Of a stretch of 42,617 nucleotides of DNA, positions 8,172-17,652 are shown in pieces. Both the position numbers and the translations under genes were made by a program. The first letter of the stretch is position 1; each line of letters opens with the position of its first letter. The DNA lies in NCBI RefSeq assembly GCF_000384655.1, contig NZ_ARQI01000105.1, positions 1-42,617 of the forward strand, in the 5' to 3' direction. The DNA is from Brachyspira innocens ATCC 29796 (GTDB lineage: Bacteria; Spirochaetota; Brachyspiria; Brachyspirales; Brachyspiraceae). The notes beneath the pieces were generated by a model, which had not been told where the DNA came from, ran no database searches, and saw nothing but the letters and a program-made list of their open reading frames with translations.

Positions 8172-8540
8172 ATGAAAGCTCTAAGTACTATATTACTTCT
8201 TATTATGTCAAATACATTCATGACATTTGCTTGGTACGGACATTTAAAATTCAGTCAAATAAAAGGATTTGAAAAACTATCACTGCCTATCATAATATTA
8301 ATAAGCTGGGGGATAGCATTATTTGAATACTGTTTTCAGGTTCCTGCAAATAGAATAGGATTTTCTGGAAACGGCGGACCTTTCTCTCTTATGCAGTTAA
8401 AAGTAATGCAGGAAGTTATAACTTTAACAATATTCACAATATTTACAGTGGTATTTTTTAAAACAGAAACTTTAAGATTAAATCATTTTATAGGTTTTTT
8501 GTGTTTGATATTAGCAGTATTTTTTATATTCAAAAAGTAA
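8172..8540 (+). CDS. DUF486 / DMT-like small membrane protein
   Basis: A 122-residue integral membrane protein with four hydrophobic segments (about residues 3-22, 36-55, 75-95 and 102-120). The SNTFMTFAWYGHLK block, the LFEYCFQVPANRIG segment after helix 2 and the LMQLKVMQEVITL segment before helix 3 are characteristic of the DUF486 family, which resembles small drug/metabolite exporters. No substrate is known for the family. The start is the ATG at 8172 with GGAGG 13 bases upstream, somewhat long; the palindrome at 8138-8152 lies just before the GGAGG. It stands alone and converges with the next gene at a shared terminator. Confidence 0.8.
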   Translation: MKALSTILLLIMSNTFMTFAWYGHLKFSQIKGFEKLSLPIIILISWGIALFEYCFQVPANRIGFSGNGGPFSLMQLKVMQEVITLTIFTIFTVVFFKTETLRLNHFIGFLCLILAVFFIFKK

Positions 8541-8566
8541 TTAAAAAAAATAATTTTTGACAAAAT

Positions 8567-8596
8567 AAAAGAGGACTTTTTTAAGCCCTCTTTTTT
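8567..8596. terminator. Bidirectional terminator
   Basis: AAAAGAGG pairs with CCTCTTTT, with an inner CTT/AAG pairing. T-rich tracts lie on both sides in the respective reading directions, and it sits between convergent genes. Confidence 0.8.
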
Positions 8597-8628
8597 ATTA
8601 TATTTTATTATAATTAAACAATAAAATT

Positions 8629-10095
8629 TTATCTTATATTATGTTTTTTTACTCTAGCTTTTGCTATATGCTCATTTTCCCATTCTATTTGAATATTATT
8701 TATTCTTTGAGAAGATAATTCTCTTCTTATACGGTTTCTAGTAGCAGCATTCAAAGTAGCTAAAGTTGCCATATTAGGTTTTTCTTCAGATATTAATTTG
8801 ATTACAGCAACTCCGTTATCAAGTTTTATAACATCACTTACAGTATTAGTTTGAAGAGAAAATACATGATTATAAAAACTTTCTGTAGAGGAATCTGGAA
8901 TAATAGTGCCGTCAGCTGTATTAAGTCTTCCCTGATTATAAGAGAAAGGAGAAGCTGGTTTATAATATCTTATATATCCGTTTCCGTTTAATCTCTGAAG
9001 ATTATTAACATTAGCAGTTGCTGCTTTTAATACTTCTGCCTGTTTAGTTTTTTCAGCTTCTAAAAGAGTATTAATATTAGCATTTAAATACTCTCTTTTT
9101 AATACATCTTGATTAACATCTGTATATTTTTCAGGCATTCTTATATCATTAACTAAAACAACATAATAATATCCGTTAGCATATATTGGCTGAAGCAGTT
9201 TTTCTCCTTTATTATCAGAGAATATTTTATTTGCAAAATCATCTGAAGGCATTTGCATTTTTGTAATATAGCCTAATTTATAATTATTAGTATTAAGCCC
9301 TTTTTCTAAAGCACTTTTTTCAAATAAGGTAATATCATCTTTTAAAGTTTTGTATAAATTATCAGCTACTCCGCCGCTTTCAAGCATTATCCAAGATACA
9401 TCAGCCTGAACAAAATTAGTTTTATTGTCTGTAAAATACTTCTCCAAATCATTAACTGCTATTTCATTAGACTGAACTATAGCAGCAACATCTATATAAA
9501 GCATTTCAATATCTCTTTTTGTAAGATTCTTTTTATATTCTCTTTGCATATCAAGAGCATTAATTTTTATACTGCTGAATAATTCAGAAGCTACTGTCTG
9601 AGATAAAATACTTTCTCTTAAATCTTTTTCTATTCTCAATTTTTCTGCCTGAGTAGAGTTTTTAATAAATGATTCATAAGCCATTTCATTATAAACCCCA
9701 TTTGTATCTATAAACTCGCTTTTCATAGCATCTACTATAAAATTATCGCTTACATTGATATTTTTTCTAGCAACATCATTTAAGAGTATAGTAGAAACAG
9801 CACGTCTGAAAGCCAAATCTTCTATATACTTATACATTTCATTATTAATCTGTATTCCTAAACTCTGATAATAAGCCTCTATCTGCTTAAAAGCTCTTCC
9901 GTACGGGCTTGTACTTGTGTAATATATAGGTGTTCCATTAACTGATCCTATAGTAGGAGTTCTCTGGCTTCCTCTGGTATCTACAACTAAAAAATACACT
10001 ATCAAAAGTATTGAAACAGCTGATACTCCAAGCCATTGCAAAGTTTTTACTACTGGGCTTTTCTTTTTTGGTACAAATTTCTTGCTAGATGACAT
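8629..10095 (-). CDS. Membrane-anchored SurA/PpiD-like periplasmic chaperone
   Basis: A 488-residue protein with a short Lys-rich cytoplasmic tail, one membrane helix (about residues 20-40) and a large outer domain. The start of that domain (VNGTPIYYT..., then long helices to about 195) resembles the SurA N-terminal chaperone fold. Around 225-335 a parvulin-like segment can be followed, ending in GEKLLQPIYANGYYYVVLVNDIRMPEKY, where parvulins have G..S.PV.T.FGYHII.V. The catalytic parvulin residues are not evident, so isomerase activity is uncertain. The likely role is folding of exported or outer-membrane proteins. AAGGAT precedes the ATG. PpiD-like is the closest call by topology. Confidence 0.7.
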   Translation of the reverse strand: MSSSKKFVPKKKSPVVKTLQWLGVSAVSILLIVYFLVVDTRGSQRTPTIGSVNGTPIYYTSTSPYGRAFKQIEAYYQSLGIQINNEMYKYIEDLAFRRAVSTILLNDVARKNINVSDNFIVDAMKSEFIDTNGVYNEMAYESFIKNSTQAEKLRIEKDLRESILSQTVASELFSSIKINALDMQREYKKNLTKRDIEMLYIDVAAIVQSNEIAVNDLEKYFTDNKTNFVQADVSWIMLESGGVADNLYKTLKDDITLFEKSALEKGLNTNNYKLGYITKMQMPSDDFANKIFSDNKGEKLLQPIYANGYYYVVLVNDIRMPEKYTDVNQDVLKREYLNANINTLLEAEKTKQAEVLKAATANVNNLQRLNGNGYIRYYKPASPFSYNQGRLNTADGTIIPDSSTESFYNHVFSLQTNTVSDVIKLDNGVAVIKLISEEKPNMATLATLNAATRNRIRRELSSQRINNIQIEWENEHIAKARVKKHNIR

Positions 10096-10237
10096 TATCT
10101 TTTATCCTTAATTTTTATATTTATTTTAGTTAAAATACATTATAAAGTATTAATTATATAAGAAGAGTTTAAAAAATTCAAGTTTTTACAAAATTAAATT
10201 TAAGTATATTGTAGTATATAAAATTTATAAAATCTTG

Positions 10238-10309
10238 TAGCACACCAGTTCTTTGAAAGTACATTAGGTATGGTGTAGTACCAACCATACGCTGTGCAAA
10301 ATACCTGTA
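10238..10309. repeat. Structured short intergenic repeat
   Basis: A GC-richer block with nested inverted repeats: GCACA near 10240 against TGTGC near 10293, and GTATGGT against ACCATAC inside. It shares CAGTTCTTT with the element at 24671 and is probably a relic of the same dispersed family. Confidence 0.4.
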
Positions 10310-10460
10310 TTTTTAAATAAAATATAGTTATTATCATACATTTTAAACTTATTTTAATAACAAATAATACTTTATTATATTTATTATAATTACATTTATA
10401 AATAGCTCAAAATTAATAAACTATATTTATGTATATATTCTGTGATAAAAATATATAAAA

Positions 10461-10492
10461 AAAGAAACGGCCTATATAAAAGCCATTTCTTT
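10461..10492 (-). terminator. Terminator of chemotaxis receptor gene
   Basis: On the minus strand AAAGAAATGGC pairs with GCCGTTTCTTT (11 bp, one G-U), followed by T residues. Confidence 0.85.
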
Positions 10493-10514
10493 TATAATTT
10501 GTATCCATATAAAT

Positions 10515-12320
10515 TTAGAATTTAAAACTATTAATTTGTTCAACCATATCTTCTATTTTTGATCTTACTTCTTTTGTAGAACTAGCATTTGCCTCTGCCA
10601 AATTGCTATTTTCACCAGTAATGGAATTAAGCTGTCTTACAGAAATATTAATCTGATTTATACTATCTGCTTCCATAACTGCCCTTTCAGATATAGAACT
10701 TAATTTAGTAAGCATATCCTGTGCTAAAGATTCTATATCGTTAAGTATTTTTGAAGAGTTTTCAACAGCTTTATTTCCAGCCTCTACTTTGGAAAGTGCA
10801 TCATTTATAGTATTTGTAATATTTTTAGCCGTTTCATCAACATTCTGAGCTAAAGAACGTATCTCGCTTGCTACTACAGCGAAACCTTTACCTTGATCTC
10901 CAGCTCTTGCCGCCTCAACCGCTGCATTTAATGCAAGTATATTTGTCTGAAAGGCAATAGACTGTATAAGTTTTGTCATTTCTGATATTTTTTTACTAGA
11001 TTCAGATATCTCGCTCATACTGCTTATAATTTCTGAAGATGATTCTACTCCTACTTTAGTAGCGTCTGCCACTTTTACGCTCATATCCTTAGCATCATTA
11101 GACTGAATATTTGTTTCATCAAGAGATGATGATAGAGATTCTATTAAACTGGATAATTCCTCAAGAGAAGAAGCCTGAGTATTAGTTCTGTCAGATAAAT
11201 TTGTACTTCCGTCAGAAACTGTATCTATTTCATTATTAATAAAATTTAATGAATCCTGTAAAGAATGTATAGAGTTTCCAAGAGATTTCTGCATATCTTG
11301 TATAGAGTTAACCAAAACTCCTGTTTGGTCTGACTTTTTTAATAATTTATCTTCAAATACTGCATTGAAATGTTTATCTGTCATATTTTTAATAACATCT
11401 ATAGCTCTGTCTAAAGTTTGAGATAATGGAGTAACATTTAACATAACAAGTATAAACTGAATTAATAAAAATCCTATAGCAACTACAACCATTATAATAG
11501 AAAGTGTAGTTATTTTGTTACTAAGGTAAGATGAACTTCCATTTCCAACTAAAAGCCAAGGAGTATTTGGTATATCATATACAGCTGTCCATTTGGATTT
11601 ACCAATATTAAAAACATAATCTTTTCCATCTAGTCTAGGAGCATTTAGTTCTGTATATATAGTTCTTTGCTTATTGAAAAGTAAAGAGTTATCTGAATAG
11701 GTAAGAAACTGACCATCTTCTAATGATATATAGTATTTGCTGTCAGTATTGCTTAATAAAAGTTCTGATATTTTTTTAAAAGATATATCTATACCAATTA
11801 CACCTATAAAAGTGCCGTTTAATGTTACGCCTTTGGATATAGTAATAACTGTTTCCTTACTTTCTGCATCTACATATGGAGAACTTATAAATATATTAGA
11901 AGGATTTTTTTTGGCTTCTATATACCATTCTCTAGTAGTTTGGTCAAATCCTTCTATATTATCTCCGTATACTATTACCAATAATCCTCCGTCTTTATAT
12001 GATACTGTTCCGCTGAAATGTATATTTTTAATCTCTTCTTTTATACTTTCTAATTCTTTAAAAGAATCAAGCATTTGAGTATAATCTGTTTCATATTTAC
12101 AATACGATGCTAAAACTTCTATTTGTGAATAATAATAATTAAGCCAAGTAGTAACTGATGTTTCATTCTTATACATATTAGATTCTATCTCTAAGGCAAA
12201 TTCTCTTTCGTACCTAGGTATAAAATATAACATCAATGCTACAACTATAACTATTATAAACGCAGCAAACGGAAGTAAAAATTTAAGCATTAATACATAC
12301 TTCTTTTTCTTATCATTCAT
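10515..12320 (-). CDS. Methyl-accepting chemotaxis protein with dCache sensor
   Basis: A transmembrane receptor that feeds ligand signals to CheA/CheW and the flagellar motor. It has a first membrane helix at about residues 13-33, an outer sensor to about 270, a second helix at about 272-295 and a cytoplasmic signalling domain to residue 601. The sensor shows dCache hallmarks: [15 protein letters not shown] followed by [19 protein letters not shown] and GVIGIDISF. The signalling tip contains the near-invariant [20 protein letters not shown] and [10 protein letters not shown]. Cache domains of this type often bind amino acids or carboxylates; the ligand here is not predictable. There is no C-terminal CheR-docking pentapeptide. 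It is monocistronic, with its own terminator. Confidence 0.92.
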   Translation of the reverse strand: MNDKKKKYVLMLKFLLPFAAFIIVIVVALMLYFIPRYEREFALEIESNMYKNETSVTTWLNYYYSQIEVLASYCKYETDYTQMLDSFKELESIKEEIKNIHFSGTVSYKDGGLLVIVYGDNIEGFDQTTREWYIEAKKNPSNIFISSPYVDAESKETVITISKGVTLNGTFIGVIGIDISFKKISELLLSNTDSKYYISLEDGQFLTYSDNSLLFNKQRTIYTELNAPRLDGKDYVFNIGKSKWTAVYDIPNTPWLLVGNGSSSYLSNKITTLSIIMVVVAIGFLLIQFILVMLNVTPLSQTLDRAIDVIKNMTDKHFNAVFEDKLLKKSDQTGVLVNSIQDMQKSLGNSIHSLQDSLNFINNEIDTVSDGSTNLSDRTNTQASSLEELSSLIESLSSSLDETNIQSNDAKDMSVKVADATKVGVESSSEIISSMSEISESSKKISEMTKLIQSIAFQTNILALNAAVEAARAGDQGKGFAVVASEIRSLAQNVDETAKNITNTINDALSKVEAGNKAVENSSKILNDIESLAQDMLTKLSSISERAVMEADSINQINISVRQLNSITGENSNLAEANASSTKEVRSKIEDMVEQINSFKF

Positions 12321-12508
12321 AAATAATTCTCCAAATATTTTAATTATAAGGTATAAATTACTATATAATATATATTTTTATCTTCAATTATAATAAATTA
12401 ACATTTCTCGGAAACACTATCAAATATTATTAATTAATAATAAAAAAATTTATATTAATTAATATAATAATAAAATAAAAAAAATGCAATAAAAAAATTA
12501 AATAAAAA

Positions 12509-12540
12509 AATAGGAGAGCTAAATTAATAACTCCCCTATT
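12509..12540 (-). terminator. Terminator of PTS gene
   Basis: On the minus strand AATAGGGGAG pairs with CTCTCCTATT (one G-U), followed by TTTTTTATTT. Confidence 0.85.
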
Positions 12541-12564
12541 CTTATATTATTGATTATTTATTTT

Positions 12565-14739
12565 TTATTTTTTAACATCAAGCAAATCATCGCCTGCATT
12601 TACAGAAGAAGCACTTGTAATACCAACTTCTGAATAATCATCAGAATTTGTTACTATAACAGGAGTAAGTGTAGGATATCCTGCTCCTCTTATCTTTTCT
12701 ATATTAAATTCCAATAATAAATCACCTTTTTTAATTTTTTGTCCTTCTTCTATATGTGAAATAAAGTGTGCACCTCCCAATTTTACGGTATCCATACCAA
12801 CATGTATAAGAAGTTCAACTCCTTTATCGGAAGTTAATCCTATAGCATGTTTTGTTGGGAAAGCTGTTTCTATTATACCATCAAAAGGAGCATATACTTT
12901 GCCTTCTTTAGGTTCAATAGCTATACCTTTACCCATAGCACCGCTTGAAAATGCCTCATCTTTAACACTTTCTAATTTTACTATATTACCTTGTATAGGG
13001 GCATATACTTTATCTACCAAAGCTGATGCCTTATTTTCAGATTTTTTATCTGCTGCAGGTTCTTCTTTCTTTTCTTCCTGTTTTACTGGTTCTGCTGCGG
13101 TATTTGCAGTATTAACAGATACTTCTTCATCGCTTATAGGATCATGTAAATAATCTTCAAGTCTTGATTTTATTACAGTAACTTTAGGTCCGTATATTAC
13201 CTGTATTCCATTACCTTTTTTGATGATACCAGCAGCACCGCTTTGTTTTAATAGAGAATCATCTACTTTAGAAGCATCAAATACTGTTATACGAAGTCTT
13301 GTAGCACAGCAGTCCACATCGCTTATATTTTTCTTTCCGCCAAGTCCTGCTGTTATTAATGGAGCTTCTTCATATTTAGAGGCTGGAGATACTTCGCCTT
13401 CTTTTACTGCATTTTTAGCAGCTTCAACATCAGATCTTCTATATAGTTTAGGCTCTTCTGTATCTGGTTCTCTTCCTGGTGTTTTCCAGTCGAATTTTTT
13501 AATTAAAGCAGAGAATAAGAAATAGTAAACAAAGAAATAAACAACACCTACTATTACTATCCATACCCAATTAGTTTTAGCATTGCCTTGTATTATACCG
13601 AATAATAATAAGTCTATAAAACCGCCAGAGAATGTCATACCTACTGTAACATGAAGTATATGCATAAGCATGAAAGATATACCAGCAAGTACACAGTGAA
13701 TAGCATAGAATATAGGAGCTACAAATATAAATGTAAACTCTATAGGTTCAGTAATACCAGTAAGCATAGCAGTTAGAGCAGCAGAGAAAAGCAAAGCACC
13801 TACTACCTGTCTTTTTTCTGGTCTTGAAGTTTTATACATAGCCAAAGCAGCACCAGGTAAACCGAATATCATAAATGGGAATTTACCAGTCATAAAACGA
13901 GTAGCTTCAACACTGAAAGCAGTTGTTGTAGGAGAGCCTAACTGAGCAAAGAATATATTTTGAGCACCTTCTACCAAATTGCCGTCTATCATCATAGTAC
14001 CACCGAGTGAAGTCTGCCATAATGGAGTATAGAATACATGGTGAAGTCCGAAAGGTATTAATGCTCTTTCTATTATACCGTAGAATAAAGTGCCTATATA
14101 ACCAGAACCAGCTATTAAATCTCCTAATTTATTCATAACAACCTGTACTGGAGGCCATACATAATACATTAATATACCTACTACTAAAAATACTATAGAA
14201 GATATTATAGGAACAAATCTTGTACCGCCGAAAAATGATAATACTTGAGGAAGCTCTATATTATAATATTTATTATGCAAAGCAGCTACTCCAAGACCTA
14301 CTATAATACCGCCGAATACACCCATTTGAAGTGATAATATACCTACAACATTAGTAGTAGATCCAGCCAAAAGTTTTTCAGCTCCGCCCATAACTTGTAT
14401 CATTTTACCTATAGAAGCATGCATTACAAAAAATGCTATAGCTCCAGATAAAGCAGCTACCTCTTTTTCTTTTTTTGCCATACCTATAGCTACGCTCATA
14501 GCAAATATAATAGGCAGGTTTCCAAATATTATATTACCAGCCTCGCTTAATACTGATAATATATCATAGGCAATAGTACCCGGACCCAAGATACCCATTA
14601 AATTATAGGTTTCAAGCATTGTGGTATTAGTTAATGAACTACCTATACCTAAAAACAAACCTGCAACAGGAAGCACAGCTATAGGAAGCATGAACGATCT
14701 TCCTACCCTTTGCAGTACACCGAAAATTTTATCCTTCAT
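12565..14739 (-). CDS. PTS glucose-family transporter, EIICBA fusion
   Basis: Imports and phosphorylates a hexose at the expense of phosphoenolpyruvate. The EIIC membrane domain (about residues 1-400) carries RSFMLPIAVLPVAGL at the start, HHVFYTPLWQ and the GITEPIEFTF sugar-site motif. A linker leads to EIIB (about 465-535), whose phospho-cysteine is in DVDCCATRLR; the family usually has a single Cys there. EIIA (about 570-724) contains LIHVGMDTVKLGG with the phospho-histidine and the GKGIAIEP block. The fusion makes a complete sugar-specific permease except for EI and HPr. Glucose is the likeliest substrate, but N-acetylglucosamine or a maltose-type sugar cannot be excluded. The leader (14740-14900) holds an AAGAAT/ATTCTT inverted repeat. 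Confidence 0.9.
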   Translation of the reverse strand: MKDKIFGVLQRVGRSFMLPIAVLPVAGLFLGIGSSLTNTTMLETYNLMGILGPGTIAYDILSVLSEAGNIIFGNLPIIFAMSVAIGMAKKEKEVAALSGAIAFFVMHASIGKMIQVMGGAEKLLAGSTTNVVGILSLQMGVFGGIIVGLGVAALHNKYYNIELPQVLSFFGGTRFVPIISSIVFLVVGILMYYVWPPVQVVMNKLGDLIAGSGYIGTLFYGIIERALIPFGLHHVFYTPLWQTSLGGTMMIDGNLVEGAQNIFFAQLGSPTTTAFSVEATRFMTGKFPFMIFGLPGAALAMYKTSRPEKRQVVGALLFSAALTAMLTGITEPIEFTFIFVAPIFYAIHCVLAGISFMLMHILHVTVGMTFSGGFIDLLLFGIIQGNAKTNWVWIVIVGVVYFFVYYFLFSALIKKFDWKTPGREPDTEEPKLYRRSDVEAAKNAVKEGEVSPASKYEEAPLITAGLGGKKNISDVDCCATRLRITVFDASKVDDSLLKQSGAAGIIKKGNGIQVIYGPKVTVIKSRLEDYLHDPISDEEVSVNTANTAAEPVKQEEKKEEPAADKKSENKASALVDKVYAPIQGNIVKLESVKDEAFSSGAMGKGIAIEPKEGKVYAPFDGIIETAFPTKHAIGLTSDKGVELLIHVGMDTVKLGGAHFISHIEEGQKIKKGDLLLEFNIEKIRGAGYPTLTPVIVTNSDDYSEVGITSASSVNAGDDLLDVKK

Positions 14740-14972
14740 ATAAAGAACTCCAGATTATTAAAATATATTTTTGATAAGAATATGAGAGACATGATAAAAT
14801 AAAGTATTATGTATACTAATATCACATATAAACATCAATTCTTATTATAAGTATAATATATTTTTTTATAATTGTATATATTTTTATCAATAATTTTTGC
14901 AATTAATAATATATCTGTATTTATTTGATTAAAAAATAGGTTTAATTATAGATTTAATATATTAAATAATAC

Positions 14973-15881
14973 TTAAAATAAGCTAGGCTCTTCTTCCATA
15001 ACTTTATTTTTATATCTATTATAAACGCTGTCTTCTGTGTTAAGCTCTTCTTTAGTTTTGTATGTAATATTGTATTTTTCTTCTAATGATTCTATTTTTG
15101 AGTATAGTTTTTCTTTATATTCATCTTTAAGAAGTCCATCAGTTCCGTAAATATACAAATACTTTTTATAATGCTCTGGAAATGTACGCCTAACAAAATT
15201 AAGATATATCTTTCTGCATTCTCCTCTTAATTTTAGTACATCTGTAGCACAATAGTCTATATTATATTCTTTTACTTTTTTAAAAATATTTTCTACTTCA
15301 TTTTCTGTAATAAAAGGCATTACTGGCATAGTATGAACTGCTGTTATAGCTTTTGTTTTTTTAAACTCTTTTAATATATTTAATCTTCTCTCTGGACTTA
15401 TAACATTAGGCTCTATTAATGATGACAATTTCTCATCTAATGCTGTTATAGTGGTTGCTATTCTTACGGGTACTATACTTGAAAGCTCATCTATCAAATC
15501 AAAATCCCTTAATATCAAATCGCTTTTTGTGGATATGCACATCGGTGTTTTATATCTTATCAAGAGTTTTAAAACTTCTCTCATAAGTTTATAGTCTTTT
15601 TCTGCTTCCTGATAATTATCTGTAACACTTCCTAAATTAATAATATCTCTATTCCAATTTCTTGATGATAATTCTTTTTCCAAAACTTCTGCAATATTCT
15701 TTTTTACAAATATTTCGCCAAAAAAATCTTTTGAATTAATATATTTATGAGAATACACAGCAAAACAATAATAGCATTTATGAAGACAGCCTCTATAAAT
15801 ATTTAAATCATAGCAGAATCCGTATTCATTATCTATTTTATTTAAAGCCGATTTGCAGTTAATCTCTCTATATTTAATCAT
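14973..15881 (-). CDS. Radical SAM protein, SPL/Rv2578c-like
   Basis: A 4Fe-4S radical S-adenosylmethionine enzyme. The cluster motif CLHKCYYC sits near residue 22 when translation begins at the ATG at 15881; that start is preferred because the segment upstream is a short hydrophobic AT-rich stretch and MIKYREINCKSALNK is how relatives begin. Later blocks INLGSVTDNYQEAEKDYKLMRE, STKSDLILRD, TTITALDEKLSSLIEPN and HTMPVMPFITENE follow the spore-photoproduct-lyase-like subgroup. Members of this subgroup are widespread and mostly uncharacterised; DNA photolesion repair is established only for true SplB. It is divergent from rtcB with a 216-bp spacer. Confidence 0.82.
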   Translation of the reverse strand: MIKYREINCKSALNKIDNEYGFCYDLNIYRGCLHKCYYCFAVYSHKYINSKDFFGEIFVKKNIAEVLEKELSSRNWNRDIINLGSVTDNYQEAEKDYKLMREVLKLLIRYKTPMCISTKSDLILRDFDLIDELSSIVPVRIATTITALDEKLSSLIEPNVISPERRLNILKEFKKTKAITAVHTMPVMPFITENEVENIFKKVKEYNIDYCATDVLKLRGECRKIYLNFVRRTFPEHYKKYLYIYGTDGLLKDEYKEKLYSKIESLEEKYNITYKTKEELNTEDSVYNRYKNKVMEEEPSLF

Positions 15882-16097
15882 ATAATTTATCTCTTTTATT
15901 ATATTAAAACAATATATTAAAACATTGTATTTATATATAATACTGTATATTAATATTTTTATCAAGTAGGGTTATTATTAAAATATTAATAAAATTTTAC
16001 AAAGTTAAGAATTTTTTACTATATCATATAAATGACAATTTTTGACATTATAATAATTTATAATATTATTAATAGTTAAAGAAAGGAGTATACTTTC

Positions 16098-17360
16098 ATG
16101 ATAGAGTTAAAAGGAAAATACAATAAAGACTGCAAAATATTTACTGATAATGTTGATGAAGAGTCTTATTCTTTGATTTATAATATTTTAAATGAAAAAG
16201 CAAGCGAAAATGTAAAGGTAAGAATAATGCCGGACACTCATATTGGAAAGGGTATAGTAATAGGTTTTACAATGCCTTTAACTGACAGAGTAAATCCTTT
16301 TCATATAGGAGTTGATATAGGATGCGGAATGCTTACCTCAAAATTAAATGATAATATAAAAAATATTGAGCTTGAAAAAATTGATAAAACTATAAAACAA
16401 AATATTCCTATGGGTATTAAAACTCATAAAAAAAGTAATTATTCATTTTTTAATTTCAAAGAATTAAATGAAATTATGAGAAATTTTATAATTGCTTATA
16501 ATAAAAGATATAATACAGACTTTGCACTCTTTGAAATAGATAATGACTATATAGAAAAATTATGCCAAAGAATAGAAATGGATTTAGAAAAGTTTCATAA
16601 CTCTATAGGAACATTAGGAGGAGGAAATCATTTTATAGAGATAGGAAGTTCAATAAATAATGATTACTTTCTTACTATACATTCAGGCTCAAGAAATTTC
16701 GGTACAATGGTATGCCAATATCATGTAAGAAAAAATAAAAAAAGAATAGAAGAAGCAAAAGATTTTTTTAATAGTGTAAATGATACTAATGATAAAACAA
16801 CAAAAGAATATAATGAGTATAATGAAATAGTAAGAAACGGAGATTATATATATGGTAAGGCAATGTTTGAATACTGTATTGACATGGTAATAGCTCAGTA
16901 TTATGCCAAAATCAATCGAGAGGCTATGCTTAACATTATAAAAGATTCTCTTAATACAAAATTAGAAGATACTTTTTCATCTATACATAATTTTATAGAT
17001 TTTGAAGATTTCATAATAAGAAAAGGTGCTATAAGAAGTTATAAGGGAGAAAAAATGATAATTCCTTTTAACATGCGTGACGGTATACTAATATGCAATG
17101 GAAAAAGCAATGAAGATTGGAATTTTTCAGCACCTCATGGAGCTGGAAGAGTGTTTTCAAGAATGCAGGCAAGAAAACAAATAGATATGAAAGATTTTAT
17201 AGAATCTATGAAAGGTATTTACTCAAGCAGCATATCAAAAAATACTTTAGATGAAGCACCTCAGGCATATAAAGATTCAAAGGAAATAGAAAAATTAATA
17301 ATGCCTACAGCAGATATAATAGACAGATTAAAACCAGTACTTAATATAAAAGCCTCTTAA
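16098..17360 (+). CDS. rtcB: RtcB-type RNA ligase
   Basis: GTP- and metal-dependent ligase that joins 2',3'-cyclic phosphate or 3'-phosphate RNA ends to 5'-OH ends, used in RNA repair. Metal-site motifs are visible: MPDTHIGKGIVIG (44-56), GVDIGCGM with D73 and C76, GTLGGGNHFIEIG (about 172-184) and HSGSRNFG (about 198). The guanylated histidine is about H347 in PHGAGR, followed by DEAPQAYK. The length, 420 residues, is normal for the shorter bacterial forms. AAAGGAG precedes the ATG. No RtcA or RtcR neighbour is present, so the sigma-54 type control seen in enterobacteria is not supported here. Confidence 0.93.
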   Translation: MIELKGKYNKDCKIFTDNVDEESYSLIYNILNEKASENVKVRIMPDTHIGKGIVIGFTMPLTDRVNPFHIGVDIGCGMLTSKLNDNIKNIELEKIDKTIKQNIPMGIKTHKKSNYSFFNFKELNEIMRNFIIAYNKRYNTDFALFEIDNDYIEKLCQRIEMDLEKFHNSIGTLGGGNHFIEIGSSINNDYFLTIHSGSRNFGTMVCQYHVRKNKKRIEEAKDFFNSVNDTNDKTTKEYNEYNEIVRNGDYIYGKAMFEYCIDMVIAQYYAKINREAMLNIIKDSLNTKLEDTFSSIHNFIDFEDFIIRKGAIRSYKGEKMIIPFNMRDGILICNGKSNEDWNFSAPHGAGRVFSRMQARKQIDMKDFIESMKGIYSSSISKNTLDEAPQAYKDSKEIEKLIMPTADIIDRLKPVLNIKAS

Positions 17361-17392
17361 AAATAAATATATAAAAAATCATTAAATTACTA

Positions 17393-17421
17393 TTGAAAAT
17401 AATTATATATTATTATATACT
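17393..17421 (+). promoter_or_regulatory. Promoter of the methionine leader/metY operon
   Basis: TTGAAA at 17393-17398 and TATACT at 17416-17421 with a 17-base spacer. Transcription would start near 17428, about 30 bases before the leader-peptide ATG. Confidence 0.6.
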
Positions 17422-17458
17422 ATAAAAAATTAAGATTTAATTTTAGGAATTATAAAAA

Positions 17459-17539
17459 ATGAAATCAATCATCGTTATGAATCAAATGCTTTGTCTCATG
17501 CAAATGCGTATGTTTAATAATGATGGCTGTATAATATAA
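17459..17539 (+). CDS. Met-rich leader peptide of metY attenuator
   Basis: A 26-codon ORF from ATG 17459 to TAA 17537, with AGGA ten bases upstream. Six of 26 residues are methionine (positions 1, 7, 10, 14, 16, 18), including Met-Gln-Met-Arg-Met at 14-18, and two are cysteine (12 and 24). It lies between a promoter and a strong terminator directly ahead of metY. Codons such as ATC, CTC and CGT, unusual in this AT-rich sequence, fall where they serve RNA pairing. This is the arrangement of a leader peptide whose translation rate reports charged methionyl-tRNA. No protein function is proposed beyond being translated. Confidence 0.72.
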   Translation: MKSIIVMNQMLCLMQMRMFNNDGCII

Positions 17540-17597
17540 TATATTTTTTTATTTTGTAATTTCAGCCGTCAAATTAATTTTTGACGGCTTTTTTATT
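17470..17597 (+). promoter_or_regulatory. Transcription attenuator with four pairing segments, upstream of metY
   Basis: Segment 1 CATCGTTAT (17470-17478) can pair with segment 2 ATAATGATG (17517-17525), nine bp with one G-U. Segment 2 shifted, TGATGGCTG (17521-17529), can pair with segment 3 CAGCCGTCA (17563-17571), nine bp with one G-U. Segment 3 AGCCGTCAAA (17564-17573) can pair with segment 4 TTTGACGGCT (17580-17589), ten perfect bp, followed by TTTTTATTTTT. The pairings 1:2, 2:3 and 3:4 exclude each other as in the trp-type attenuator. Leader Met codons 7-18 lie between segments 1 and 2. A ribosome stalled early there would mask segment 1 and allow the 2:3 antiterminator; one reaching the stop codon would mask segment 2 and allow the terminator. 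Confidence 0.72.
17564..17597 (+). terminator. Attenuator terminator ahead of metY
   Basis: A perfect ten-bp stem AGCCGTCAAA/TTTGACGGCT with a six-base loop and a T tract, ending 55 bases before the metY ATG. It is not the rtcB terminator in the simple sense, because a promoter and a leader ORF lie between rtcB and it. Confidence 0.9.
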
Positions 17598-17652
17598 TTT
17601 AAATTTATACGATTAAATTTTTTGTAAGTTAAGAATAATAAAAGGAGAGTAT

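Larger units (their letters stand above)
10096..10514. other. Gene-free 419-bp interval
   Basis: AT-rich leader of the SurA/PpiD-like gene on the left, a structured repeat near 10238-10309 in the middle and the terminator of the chemotaxis receptor on the right. No ORF of note. Confidence 0.6.

Noticed and set aside
12321-12480. Sigma-28 (flagellar) promoter for the chemotaxis receptor
   Set aside because: On the minus strand TCCGAGAA resembles the -10 element, but no proper -35 box lies at the right distance; the match is too weak.
14740-14972. GlcT/LicT-type antiterminator (RAT) site ahead of the PTS gene
   Set aside because: There is an AAGAAT/ATTCTT inverted repeat in the leader, but no RAT consensus and no terminator overlapping it.
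17400-17650. SAM or cobalamin riboswitch in front of metY
   Set aside because: The conserved SAM-I core and other riboswitch signatures are not recognisable, and most of the leader is taken up by a short Met-rich ORF and the attenuator pairings.
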